20,718 nt of DNA, from assembly GCA_002452635.1 (NCBI GenBank), contig DKEU01000074.1, positions 1 through 20,718 of the forward strand. Reading direction: 5' to 3'. A program made the position numbers and the translations under genes. This DNA is from Desulfovibrionaceae bacterium UBA6814. GTDB taxonomy: Bacteria > Desulfobacterota > Desulfovibrionia > Desulfovibrionales > Desulfovibrionaceae. Under the pieces are notes generated by a model that saw only the letters and a list, made by a program, of their open reading frames with translations, was not told where the DNA came from and did not search any database. Of this stretch, positions 1 to 6,773 are shown piece after piece (position 1 is the stretch's first letter; every line of letters starts with the position of its first letter).

Positions 1-41
1 AGCTTGTAAGGCTGGCGCTCTCCCAACTGAGCTACCCGCCC
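1..41 (-). tRNA. tRNA-Val (anticodon UAC), 5' part only
   Basis: Read on the minus strand from position 41, the sequence gives a 7-nt acceptor strand GGGCGGG, the TA linker, a D stem GCTC/GAGC around the conserved AGTTGGGA loop, an anticodon stem CCAGC and the loop CTTACAA. The anticodon TAC lies at plus positions 6-8 and reads valine codons GUA/GUG. The window edge cuts the gene just inside the 3' half of the anticodon stem, so the variable loop, T arm and acceptor 3' strand lie outside. The fold matches bacterial tRNA-Val(UAC) closely. A promoter sits just upstream. Confidence 0.93.
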
Positions 42-73
42 AGCCCGAGCTCCCCCACAACGGGGAAGCACTC

Positions 74-101
74 TTTAAACTTCCCCCCCTGACTTTGTCA
101 A
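74..101 (-). promoter_or_regulatory. sigma-70 promoter of tRNA-Val
   Basis: On the minus strand a perfect -35 TTGACA (plus 96-101) is followed after 16 bases by TTTAAA (plus 74-79), or after 17 by TTAAAG. Transcription would begin near 66-68, about 25 bases before the mature tRNA 5' end at 41. The site lies between the tmc terminator and the tRNA, so the tRNA has its own start. Confidence 0.7.
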
Positions 102-121
102 CGAGATTCCAGGGCATCTGG

Positions 122-162
122 AAAAAAAACCGCGATGGCCCCGAAATCCTTTTCCCATGCGG
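122..162 (-). terminator. intrinsic terminator facing the tmc operon
   Basis: On the minus strand CCGCATGG (plus 155-162) pairs with CCATCGCGG (plus 130-138, one bulged C). Eight T residues follow directly (plus 122-129). The loop is about 16 nt. A stem followed at once by a T run is the classic rho-independent form. It would end transcripts from tmcA before the tRNA promoter. Confidence 0.7.
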
Positions 163-204
163 CCATACAGGGGGTGGCCCCGGTCCCTGGGGACCAGGAA
201 ACGA

Positions 205-243
205 GCCGCCGGGGCCGGGACCCGAGGGTCCCGCCCCGGCGGC
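205..243 (-). repeat. long GC-rich inverted repeat in the tmcA 3' region
   Basis: Two 18-19-base arms at 205-223 and 226-243 pair almost perfectly around a two-base centre, with one bulged C in the left arm. Some central pairs must open to form a loop. The sequence after it on the minus strand (TCGTTTCC) is only weakly T-rich, so it is less terminator-like than the hairpin at 122-162. It may stabilise the mRNA 3' end or act as a first terminator. A small palindrome GGTCCC-TG-GGGACC follows at 183-196. Confidence 0.5.
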
Positions 244-293
244 GTTCTATGGTTCATTCCATCCGGCCCAGGGGCCGGAATCCCGGCCTCGGC

Positions 294-704
294 CTACTTG
301 CCCCGCACGTGGCATTCGCCACAGGCGTTGGGGCCCTTGCCGGCCTTCTCGTGACAGCCCTGGCACTGGCGATGGTAGGCCCGCATGAGCGGGGTGCCCT
401 TGGCCCCCTTCACCGTGTGGCAGTCGGCGCAGGGAGTGCCTTCGCTGCTCTCGCCCTTGGCCAGTTTGCCCTTGTCGTCCACCCCGTGGTGGCAGACGAT
501 GCAGTCCTCGATCTTGGCCTTCTCGTTGTGCTCGTCGTGCTTGAACACCGCAGCCGGCCGCTCGGGCGCGCCGAAGGCCGTGCCCTCGATCTTCACCATG
601 TCGTCCTGGGCCACGGCCACGACGGCCAGGAGGCAGAGGGCGGCCAGCACGGTCAGAGCGGCGGCAATCTTGTTCATGGTCATGAGGTTGCCCCTTTTCT
701 TCAT
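294..704 (-). CDS. tmcA: TmcA, tetraheme cytochrome c3 (type II) of the Tmc complex
   Basis: This 136-residue exported tetraheme cytochrome is the periplasmic electron entry point of the Tmc complex; family knowledge says it takes electrons from hydrogenase-reduced type I cytochrome c3. Residues about 8-32 form a hydrophobic signal peptide ending AVAVAQ. Four CXXCH heme sites begin at C68, C92, C114 and C128. There are exactly eight histidines: four in the heme motifs (72, 96, 118, 132) and H56, H59, H73, H111, as bis-His ligation of four hemes requires. Start is uncertain: the ATG at 704 has a GGGGG stretch 8 bases upstream, and the ATG at 683 has AAGGGG at 7 bases and gives a tidier signal peptide. 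Counted acidic and basic residues of the mature part are about equal, so it is not obviously acidic. It is the last gene of the operon, 12 bases after tmcB. Confidence 0.9.
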   Translation of the reverse strand: MKKRGNLMTMNKIAAALTVLAALCLLAVVAVAQDDMVKIEGTAFGAPERPAAVFKHDEHNEKAKIEDCIVCHHGVDDKGKLAKGESSEGTPCADCHTVKGAKGTPLMRAYHRQCQGCHEKAGKGPNACGECHVRGK

Positions 705-716
705 GGTTGGCGCCCC

Positions 717-2135
717 CTACTCGGCCTCGGGCTTGTCCATGTATTCATAGATGATGTCACCCAGGAACTTGAGCTTGAGCGGCAGATGGTAGGTATGGAT
801 GATGTCGTCCAGGCCGCCGTGGCAGTTGTGGCAGGGGGCCACGATGGTGGTCACGCCCTGGTCCGCCACGCGGGCCAGCTGCTCGGCCTTCCACTCGTTG
901 GACATCACCCGCTTGGTCTTGAACGGCGGGCCGCAGTTGATGACGCCGCCGCCCGCGTTGCAGCAGATGTTGTACTCGCGGTTGGGGGTCATCTCGATGA
1001 GCTCCTGGCAGAAGACCCGGGTCACGTGCCGGCCGTACTCGTGCAGGCCGCGGCCGCGCACGGTGTTGCAGGGATCGTGGAAGCTCACCTTTTCCGGGTA
1101 CTTCTCCCGGCATTTCAGCTTGCCCTCGGTGATGAGCTCGGAGAAGTACTGGATGGAGTGGATCATGGGGATGGGCGGCATCTTCCAGCCCACCCAGCGG
1201 TTGCCCACGTCGTACACCGAGCGGAAGGCGTGGCCGCACTCGCCCATGACGATCTTCTTGGCCTTGAGCTTCATGGCGGATTCGTAGTGGTACTTCTTGA
1301 TCCGGCCCATCATCTCGAAGTCGCCGGTGAACATGCACATGTCCGAGTTGTCCCACCCGGGGTTGGCCGGGAAGGTGAAGTCCACTCCCGAATTGTGGAA
1401 GATGGCCGCGGCCTGGTAGATGAGCTGGGTGCGGAACTTGGGCTCCGGCCCGATGACCGAGTAGTAGACCTCGGCCCCCTCCTTGTCCACCGGGATGCGG
1501 ATATCGGCGAACTCGTCGCGGGCCTCGTCCTCCTGCCACTGCAGGGAGTCGATCCACTCGTCGTCCTTCACCCACATCTGGTTCATGGTGGCGGCGTGGG
1601 AGTGGGCCGTGTCCTGGATGTAGAGCGGGGTCATGCCCAACAGGTGGCACATGCGCCGCACCGAGCTCATGAGGTAGCCGATGTCGATGCCGAAGGGGCA
1701 GTACTGCAGGCAGCGCCGGCAGAGGTTGCACTCGGTGGAGGCGATGACCGACATCTCGTGCACCTCGGCCGGAGTGAGCCGGCCGTCGCGCTCCAGGATC
1801 TTCCAGATGGTGCGCTTGACCTTGCCCACCGGCGAGTACTTGGGATCCTTGCTGTTGGACATGTAGTGGTGGCACGCCTCGGAGCACAGACCGCAGTGCA
1901 CGCAGGTCTGCACGTAGGTCTTGAGCCGGGCGCCGCCCTCGGTGGCCAGCCACTTCTTGACGACCTTCTGGATGTGCTCCTCGGTGAGGTTCTTTTCCGC
2001 ACGGTCCAGGTTGGCGTCTTCGATGGTGGTATAGTCGTATTTCCCGGCAGCAATGTCCTCTTGCTGCTTGGCCTTGACCTTCTCCACCCAGGTACGGGTG
2101 TCCTCGGCGGCGGCGGGTGCTTCAACTTCGCTCAT
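717..2135 (-). CDS. tmcB: TmcB, HdrD-like cytoplasmic Fe-S subunit
   Basis: A 472-residue Fe-S protein of the HdrD/heterodisulfide reductase-like family, the cytoplasmic redox subunit of the Tmc complex. Two ferredoxin-type [4Fe-4S] motifs lie in the N-terminal third: CVHCGLCSEAC and CNLCRRCLQYCP. Cys-rich CCG-type elements follow: GECGH, DPCNTVRGRG, ICCNAGGG and APCHNCHGG. There is no signal peptide or membrane segment, which fits a cytoplasmic location. The frame stays open far upstream, but the ATG at 2135 is chosen because AAAGGAGT lies 8 bases before it and the protein starts there after the tmcC stop (11 bases apart). HdrD homology suggests thiol/disulfide or DsrC-like partner chemistry; that partner is inference. 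Confidence 0.9.
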   Translation of the reverse strand: MSEVEAPAAAEDTRTWVEKVKAKQQEDIAAGKYDYTTIEDANLDRAEKNLTEEHIQKVVKKWLATEGGARLKTYVQTCVHCGLCSEACHHYMSNSKDPKYSPVGKVKRTIWKILERDGRLTPAEVHEMSVIASTECNLCRRCLQYCPFGIDIGYLMSSVRRMCHLLGMTPLYIQDTAHSHAATMNQMWVKDDEWIDSLQWQEDEARDEFADIRIPVDKEGAEVYYSVIGPEPKFRTQLIYQAAAIFHNSGVDFTFPANPGWDNSDMCMFTGDFEMMGRIKKYHYESAMKLKAKKIVMGECGHAFRSVYDVGNRWVGWKMPPIPMIHSIQYFSELITEGKLKCREKYPEKVSFHDPCNTVRGRGLHEYGRHVTRVFCQELIEMTPNREYNICCNAGGGVINCGPPFKTKRVMSNEWKAEQLARVADQGVTTIVAPCHNCHGGLDDIIHTYHLPLKLKFLGDIIYEYMDKPEAE

Positions 2136-2146
2136 GGGGGACTCCT

Positions 2147-2815
2147 TTACCAGTCCTTGATCTGGCGCACGGCCCCGAACTCCGAGGCGGTGTAGCCGCG
2201 CACGAACAGGGCGTAGATGGCGTGGGCCAAGCGGGTGAAGGGCAACAGGGCGAGCATCAGTTCGCCGGCCAGCATGTGCAGGGTGACCCAGGTCTTGTAG
2301 TCGCCCACCTGATGGTAGGCCAGCACGCCCGTGAGGAAGGGCAGGGCCACCACCGCCAGGATGAAGAAGTCGTTGCCGCTGGTCACGAACTTCACCTGGG
2401 GCAGCGTGACGCGGCGCAGCAGGAAGAAGATGCATCCCACCAGCACGGCAAAGGCCATCACGTCCGCCGCGGCGTCGGGCAGGGTGGGCCACAGGCCCAC
2501 GTTCCAGGCCGTCTCGAACATGACCACGTGGGCCAGCAGGAAGATGGGGCTTACCAGCAGGCACACGTGGAACACCCAGGTCACGATGGCCATCACCGGG
2601 TTCAGCCGCGCGTTGAAGCTGCCCAGGGGCAGTATCCACCAGTAGAAGGCCGACTTGAGCGCGTGCTTCCAGCTCCAGTACTCGTAGACGTAGCCGTCCT
2701 TCTGCCTGGCCAGGAGCGCCATCTGGGAGAACTTGTAAAACGAGCCGCCAATGCACAGCACCAGGGCCAGCCAGACCAGGGGACCGCTAGCCAGATTGTA
2801 GAGACCGTCTATCAT
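2147..2815 (-). CDS. tmcC: TmcC, membrane cytochrome b subunit
   Basis: A 222-residue membrane protein resembling the NarI/DsrM/HdrE cytochrome b family, the membrane anchor and electron conduit between TmcA and TmcB. Hydrophobic segments are visible at about residues 12-30, 74-100, 117-135, 150-167 and 177-203. Candidate heme b ligands inside or near the helices are H83, H96, H168, H180 and H198; which ones bind heme cannot be told from sequence alone. AGGGGGG lies 6 bases before the ATG. It sits 12 bases after tmcD and 11 before tmcB, so the three are co-transcribed. Confidence 0.9.
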   Translation of the reverse strand: MIDGLYNLASGPLVWLALVLCIGGSFYKFSQMALLARQKDGYVYEYWSWKHALKSAFYWWILPLGSFNARLNPVMAIVTWVFHVCLLVSPIFLLAHVVMFETAWNVGLWPTLPDAAADVMAFAVLVGCIFFLLRRVTLPQVKFVTSGNDFFILAVVALPFLTGVLAYHQVGDYKTWVTLHMLAGELMLALLPFTRLAHAIYALFVRGYTASEFGAVRQIKDW

Positions 2816-2827
2816 GGCGTGCCCCCC

Positions 2828-4081
2828 TTATGCCTTGAAGTCGGCCACGGGCACGACCCGGCGCACCAACCATCCGTCCTCGATGACGGTGATGAGCACC
2901 TTGGTCGAGCACGGGCTGAACACCGGGGCGCAGGCCGCGGTGAATCCCGAGCCGAATTCGCGGCCGTCCACGGCCACGGTGTACTTGCCGCCCCGCTCCA
3001 CCTTGGCGGCCACGTGCGCGCCGTCCGGGCTGAACACCGGGGCCCAGGCCATGTCGTAACGGCCGGGCCAAGCCACGTCGTCCACCACCACGGCGAACTT
3101 GCCGTTCTCCTTGCCCAGGCAGACCGCGCGAGCGCCGTCCGGGCTGAAGCACGCCTCCTCGACGTAATCGCCGAAGGTGGTGCGCCAGGCCTTGTCGTCC
3201 AGGGCCAGGGTCCAGCGGCCGAAGGCCGGGCTCACGATGGCGCCCAGGCGCTTGCCGTCGGCGCTGAAGAACTGGTGCCAGCACTGGGCGAACGAGGACT
3301 TCCAGATGGGCTTGCCCCCTGCGGCCAGGGTCCACTTGCCGGCGATGCGCACCGGCGCCACGGCCCTGCCGTCGGCCGGCGAGATGGCCGGAGTCCACAC
3401 GCAGGAAAAGGTGGCCGGCCAGGTCTTGCCGTTCTCTGCAATGGAATATTCATAAAGGTTGAGGCGAACCTCGGCGGCCAGGCGGGAGCCGTCGGCCGAG
3501 AAGGCCATGCTGAAGACGTTGACGTAGCGATCCGACCAGGTCGTCCCGTCAACGGCCACGCCGAAGATGCCCTCCTGGAATTTCGCCACCTCGGCCTGGC
3601 CCAGGGGTTCGACCTGGACCGCAGCCGCGGAGTGGGACCCGTCCGGACTCAGGGTAAAATGGTTGGCGTTGGGGTACAGGGTCTCCCAGGGGACGTTGTC
3701 CACCACCATGCCGTATTCCCCGTCTTGTTGGATGGCCGCAGCGATATGCGCTCCGTCCCTGGAGAACTGGGTGTTCCAGATGGCCCCGTAGGTGTCCCAT
3801 GCCTCCCCGTCCACCAGCATGGTCCATTCCATGTCATTGGCCAGGGCGGTGATCCGGCCATCCGGCGAAAAGCGCGGATACCAGATGCGGGAATAAGTTC
3901 CCTCGCCCAGGGCGCCGTTGACGCACAGGCCGTACTCCCCGTCCAGGAAGGCCACCCGGGCCAGGCGCTCCCCGTCTGGGCTGACCTGCGGCTCCTCGAG
4001 CCAGACGGCTTCGCCGTCACAGGCGTCTGCCTGGACCACGCGTTTAACCGGCGTGTTCCAATCCCAGGATGTGATGTCCAC
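2828..4081 (-). CDS. tmcD: TmcD, tryptophan-rich PD40/WD40-like propeller protein
   Basis: A 417-residue protein without signal peptide, first gene of the tmc operon. It carries ten copies of an S-P-D-G type motif (variants SRDG, SADG, SPADG, SPCST) at residues about 34, 72, 107, 145, 195, 234, 273, 313, 351 and 389. The spacing is 35-40 residues except one of 50, the pattern of PD40-type beta-propeller blades. Nineteen tryptophans fit the description of TmcD as a tryptophan-rich cytoplasmic subunit. No heme or cluster motif is seen, so a scaffold role is inferred. The start is a GTG at 4081, supported by AAAGGAGG 6-7 bases upstream; no closer ATG fits. Confidence 0.85.
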   Translation of the reverse strand: MDITSWDWNTPVKRVVQADACDGEAVWLEEPQVSPDGERLARVAFLDGEYGLCVNGALGEGTYSRIWYPRFSPDGRITALANDMEWTMLVDGEAWDTYGAIWNTQFSRDGAHIAAAIQQDGEYGMVVDNVPWETLYPNANHFTLSPDGSHSAAAVQVEPLGQAEVAKFQEGIFGVAVDGTTWSDRYVNVFSMAFSADGSRLAAEVRLNLYEYSIAENGKTWPATFSCVWTPAISPADGRAVAPVRIAGKWTLAAGGKPIWKSSFAQCWHQFFSADGKRLGAIVSPAFGRWTLALDDKAWRTTFGDYVEEACFSPDGARAVCLGKENGKFAVVVDDVAWPGRYDMAWAPVFSPDGAHVAAKVERGGKYTVAVDGREFGSGFTAACAPVFSPCSTKVLITVIEDGWLVRRVVPVADFKA

Positions 4082-4203
4082 GTGTTCCCTCCTTTGCCGC
4101 TCTGGGGCAAGTGTTTCCGCATGAATGCGGACCCGATACCAAAAACCCCCGCCGGATGCAATTTCAATGTTTTAAAAATTGAATACCATTTACGTCTAGA
4201 ATA

Positions 4204-4218
4204 CTTTCATAGTGAAAG
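4204..4218. promoter_or_regulatory. 15-bp palindrome, candidate operator of the tmc operon
   Basis: The sequence CTTTCATAGTGAAAG is a perfect inverted repeat of 6 bases around TAG. It covers the proposed -10 box of the minus-strand tmc promoter, where a bound regulator would block transcription. The half site TGAAA recalls Rex and CRP/FNR-type sites, but the match is partial and the regulator is unknown. Confidence 0.4.
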
Positions 4219-4234
4219 GCAACGCAAAATTCAA
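4206..4234 (-). promoter_or_regulatory. candidate sigma-70 promoter of tmcDCBA
   Basis: On the minus strand TTGAAT (plus 4229-4234) and TATGAA (plus 4206-4211) are separated by 17 bases, each matching consensus at 4 of 6 positions. Transcription would start near 4199, giving a leader of about 118 bases before the GTG at 4081. It lies in the AT-rich island and overlaps the palindrome at 4204-4218. Confidence 0.4.
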
Positions 4235-4425
4235 ATTCATACATCATAGGTCCGAAATTATTCCTACCAACTAAATGGGATGAAAATCCATGGGAATTCC
4301 GCAAGTTCCATGCCCTGCGCGCCATGCGTCACAGTAGAATGCTCGGAATCGATCCGCCCTGCCCCGGACAAGGAGGGCGGAACGGACGGATGCGGACGCA
4401 GGCTCCAGACAACCGGACAAGACGA

Positions 4426-4454
4426 TTGCCTGCGAGCCGTGAAGCGGCTATAAC
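4426..4454 (+). promoter_or_regulatory. sigma-70 promoter of the response regulator/HD-GYP operon
   Basis: TTGCCT (4426-4431) and TATAAC (4449-4454) are separated by exactly 17 bases; the -10 matches consensus at 5 of 6 positions. Transcription would begin near 4461 and leave a GC-rich leader of about 90 bases before the ATG at 4551. Confidence 0.6.
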
Positions 4455-4550
4455 TTTGGACTGTTGCCGCTGCGCGGGCGAGCCGCGCCCGTGCGGCGCC
4501 GCCTGCGACGCGGGCTCGCACGCATCCGAAGCAAACCAAGAGGAAGTTCC

Positions 4551-4937
4551 ATGAGCCAGAAGATACTGATCGTGGAGGATGAGGTTCACATCCGCACCCT
4601 GCTGGAACAGGCCCTGGAGGAACTCGAGGACGAGCACAACGTGGAGGTGCTCTCCGCGGGCGACGGGGAGGAGGGCCTGGCCATGATCCGCCAGCACCGG
4701 CCCCAGGTGGTCTTCCTGGACATCATGATGCCCAAGGTCAACGGCTACGAGGTCTGCCGCACGGTGAAGAAGGACCCCGAGCTCAAGGACACCATGATCG
4801 TCCTGCTCACGGCCAAGGGCCAGGAGGTGGACCGCAAGAAAGGCCTGGAGCTGGGCGCCTACGACTACATGACCAAACCCTTCGATCCCGACGAGCTGGT
4901 GGAGCTGGCCCGGGAACTCCTGCGCGTGGTGGACTAA
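4551..4937 (+). CDS. single-domain response regulator (CheY/DivK-like)
   Basis: A 128-residue receiver domain with no output domain. Conserved residues are visible: E9-D10 for metal binding, D57 as phosphorylation site (VVFLD57IMMP), T87 (LLT87AK) and K109 (K109PF). Such proteins pass a phosphoryl signal by protein contact. The ATG at 4551 follows AGAGGAAG at a normal distance, while upstream in-frame sequence is Arg-rich and unlike protein of this family. The HD-GYP gene begins 13 bases after its stop, so the two are probably one operon and the HD-GYP protein or its kinase is a plausible partner. No histidine kinase is in the window. It is divergent from tmc, whose expression it may or may not influence. 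Confidence 0.88.
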   Translation: MSQKILIVEDEVHIRTLLEQALEELEDEHNVEVLSAGDGEEGLAMIRQHRPQVVFLDIMMPKVNGYEVCRTVKKDPELKDTMIVLLTAKGQEVDRKKGLELGAYDYMTKPFDPDELVELARELLRVVD

Positions 4938-4950
4938 CCCCGGAAGCCCC

Positions 4951-6666
4951 GTGCTCCCTGCCTACGCCCTCGGCCGGCTGCTCAAACCCGGCTTCCTGCG
5001 CGGCTTTCTCTCGGACGCCCTGGCCGGGGTCCCGGACACGGTCTTCATGGCCATCCTGGACAGCGCCGGAACCATGCTGGCCTGCCGCGGCGTCCTGCCC
5101 GCCGACCTGCGGCCCGCCCCGCCCCATGTCCACGCCTTTCCCCTGGGCCTGAACGGCGCGCCCCTGGGCCAACTCCTGGCCGGAGGGCACGAGGTCCTGG
5201 CCCCGGCCCTGGGCCTGGCCGTATCCCGCTCCCTGGGCGAGATCATGGCCCGGGAGGCCACCCGCCGCGCCCTGGGCGAAGAGACCCTGGAGCTGTACCG
5301 CGAATCCGCCCTGACCAACCGGGCGGTGCTCAGCCTGAACCTCTCCATGCGCCTGCCCGAGGTGGCGGCCGCACTTCTGGCCGAGTGCCAGGAGGGCTTC
5401 GCCCCGGCCGAGTGCGGCATGGTCTTTCTCATGAACCCGGACACCGGCCGGGCCGAACTGTTCGACAGCTACGGCACCCTGCCCCGGGGCCGCCTGGCCC
5501 GGCTGCCCCAGTCCGCGCTGTTCGCCGACGTGACGGCCGGGGGCAAGGGCGAGATCGTCAACGACCTGGCCGCCGACCCCCGCTGGGCCGGGGAGGTGCC
5601 GGAGCTCACCGCGCTCCTGCTCCTGCCCCTGGAGTCCTCGGGCCACCCCCTGGGCGCCCTGGCCTTGGGCGAGACCCGCGGGGCGCGGCCCTTCCAGTCG
5701 GTGCACCTGAAGCGGGTACGCACCCTGACCTCGGTGGCGGGCATCGCCATGTCCAACGCCATCCTCTTCGGCCGGGTGCAGGAGGTGCTCACCTCCCTGA
5801 TGCAAACCATGGCCACGGCCATCGACTCCCGGGACCACTGCACCGCGGGCCACTCCCACCGGGTGGCGCGCTACGCCCAGGGGCTCATGCACTTCGCGGC
5901 CCTGGAGCTGGAGCCGGACGCCAACTTCGCCGAATCCGACCTGCAGGAAATCTACTACGCCGGGCTCCTGCACGACGTGGGCAAGATCGGGGTGCGCGAG
6001 GAGGTGCTCACCAAGGCCACCCGTTTGCCCGCCTCGCACCTGGAGCTCATCGGCATGCGCCTGGCCCTGTGGGGCCAGATCGAGAACCAGCCCTGGGAGG
6101 ACATCTACGCCTCCCTGGAGCGCATCAATCGGGCCTACGACCTGTCCGAGACCGACGTGGAGCTCATCACCGCCTGCGCCGGGCTCAAGGTGCAGGTGGC
6201 CGGCCGCTCCCTGGCCCTGGTCGATCCCGAGGAGCGGCACAGGCTGCTCACGCCCCGGGGCAACCTCACGCTCGAGGAGTGGGAGGAGATCAAGCGCCAC
6301 CCGGTGGAGAGCCACCGCATCCTCAAGAACATCCCCTTCACCGGGTTCTTCCCCAACCTGCTCAGCATGATCCTGCAGCACCACGAGCGGCTGGACGGCT
6401 CGGGCTACCCCCTGGGCCTCTCCGGCGACGCCATCCTGCCCCAGAGCCGCATCCTGGCCATCGTGGACGTGTTCGACTCCCTGCGCCGGGACCGGCACTA
6501 CAAGAAGGCGCTCTCCCAGGAGCTGGCCCTGAAGATCCTCCAGGAGGAGGCCCTGCTGGGCAAGCTGGACCAGCCCCTGGTGGAGGTCTTCGTGCGCCAC
6601 ATCGAGGCCATCGAGAAGACGGTCGATCTCGACACCAGCCTGCCCGCCTGCGAATTCCTCCAATAG
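4951..6666 (+). CDS. GAF and HD-GYP domain protein, probable c-di-GMP phosphodiesterase
   Basis: A 571-residue cytoplasmic protein. Residues about 1-115 form an unassigned N-terminal region, about 130-280 a GAF-like sensor domain, and about 285-560 an HD-GYP domain. Catalytic signatures are intact: GH301SHRV, H341-D342-VGK, H450, H477-H478 and G485-Y486-P487. HD-GYP enzymes hydrolyse cyclic di-GMP. Between the HD block and the EEWEEIKRHP segment there are about 70 extra residues (roughly 365-435), longer than in a minimal domain. The start is a GTG at 4951 with GGAAG upstream, 13 bases after the response regulator; an upstream start would run into that gene. Regulation by that receiver protein is inferred from operon position only. 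Confidence 0.88.
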   Translation: MLPAYALGRLLKPGFLRGFLSDALAGVPDTVFMAILDSAGTMLACRGVLPADLRPAPPHVHAFPLGLNGAPLGQLLAGGHEVLAPALGLAVSRSLGEIMAREATRRALGEETLELYRESALTNRAVLSLNLSMRLPEVAAALLAECQEGFAPAECGMVFLMNPDTGRAELFDSYGTLPRGRLARLPQSALFADVTAGGKGEIVNDLAADPRWAGEVPELTALLLLPLESSGHPLGALALGETRGARPFQSVHLKRVRTLTSVAGIAMSNAILFGRVQEVLTSLMQTMATAIDSRDHCTAGHSHRVARYAQGLMHFAALELEPDANFAESDLQEIYYAGLLHDVGKIGVREEVLTKATRLPASHLELIGMRLALWGQIENQPWEDIYASLERINRAYDLSETDVELITACAGLKVQVAGRSLALVDPEERHRLLTPRGNLTLEEWEEIKRHPVESHRILKNIPFTGFFPNLLSMILQHHERLDGSGYPLGLSGDAILPQSRILAIVDVFDSLRRDRHYKKALSQELALKILQEEALLGKLDQPLVEVFVRHIEAIEKTVDLDTSLPACEFLQ

Positions 6667-6674
6667 CCCCTATC

Positions 6675-6736
6675 GCAGTTTCGCCTTGAAACAAGGCGCA
6701 AAGCTGAAATAATGGGACATTATTTCAGCAAACTGC
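6675..6736. repeat. nested palindromes forming a three-way junction
   Basis: GCAGTTT (6675-6681) pairs with AAACTGC (6730-6736) and encloses two hairpins: CGCCTT-GAAAC-AAGGCG (6682-6698) and an 11-bp perfect stem with loop GGGAC (6703-6729). All three stems have no mismatch. It is AT-richer than the neighbouring genes, lies between convergent operons, and no arm is followed by a T run, so it is not a plain intrinsic terminator. It could be an extragenic palindromic repeat, a bidirectional 3'-end element or a small folded RNA. Confidence 0.7.
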
Positions 6737-6740
6737 ATAA

Positions 6741-6773
6741 GAGCATCTAAACTTTTTCAAAGTTAAGATGCTC
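6741..6773. repeat. long hairpin overlapping the permease stop codon
   Basis: GAGCATCT pairs with AGATGCTC, then one A-A mismatch, then AACTTT with AAAGTT around a TTC loop, giving 14 pairs. The right end touches the last base of the permease stop codon (plus 6773-6775), so it is the first structure in the minus-strand 3' UTR. Only four bases separate it from the nested palindromes at 6675-6736. The following minus-strand bases TTATGC are a poor T tract. Confidence 0.65.

Larger units (their letters stand above)
4082..4550. other. divergent regulatory region between tmcD and the response regulator
   Basis: This 469-base stretch has no credible gene. The left half (about 4141-4290) is much more AT-rich than its surroundings and holds the tmc promoter candidate and two inverted repeats: 4204-4218, and TTCAAT/ATTGAA at 4163-4168 and 4178-4183. 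An 8-bp palindrome GGAATTCC is at 4293-4300. The right half holds the promoter at 4426-4454 and a GC-rich leader with several possible hairpins, for instance TGCGA/TCGCA at 4504-4520. Confidence 0.6.

Noticed and set aside
1..41. tRNA-Val as a possible integration (att) site
   Set aside because: No integrase, phage gene or direct repeat of the tRNA 3' end is visible; the 3' end is outside the window.
135..2195. Very long open frame on the plus strand opposite tmcA/tmcB
   Set aside because: It is antisense to genes with clear heme and Fe-S motifs. Long antisense frames are expected in GC-rich DNA, and its His/Val/Gly/Leu-rich product resembles no protein family.
4807..6663. 618-codon minus-strand open frame opposite the HD-GYP gene
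   Set aside because: Its low-complexity Gln/Gly/Leu/Val product is a shadow of the HD-GYP gene, whose catalytic motifs are intact.
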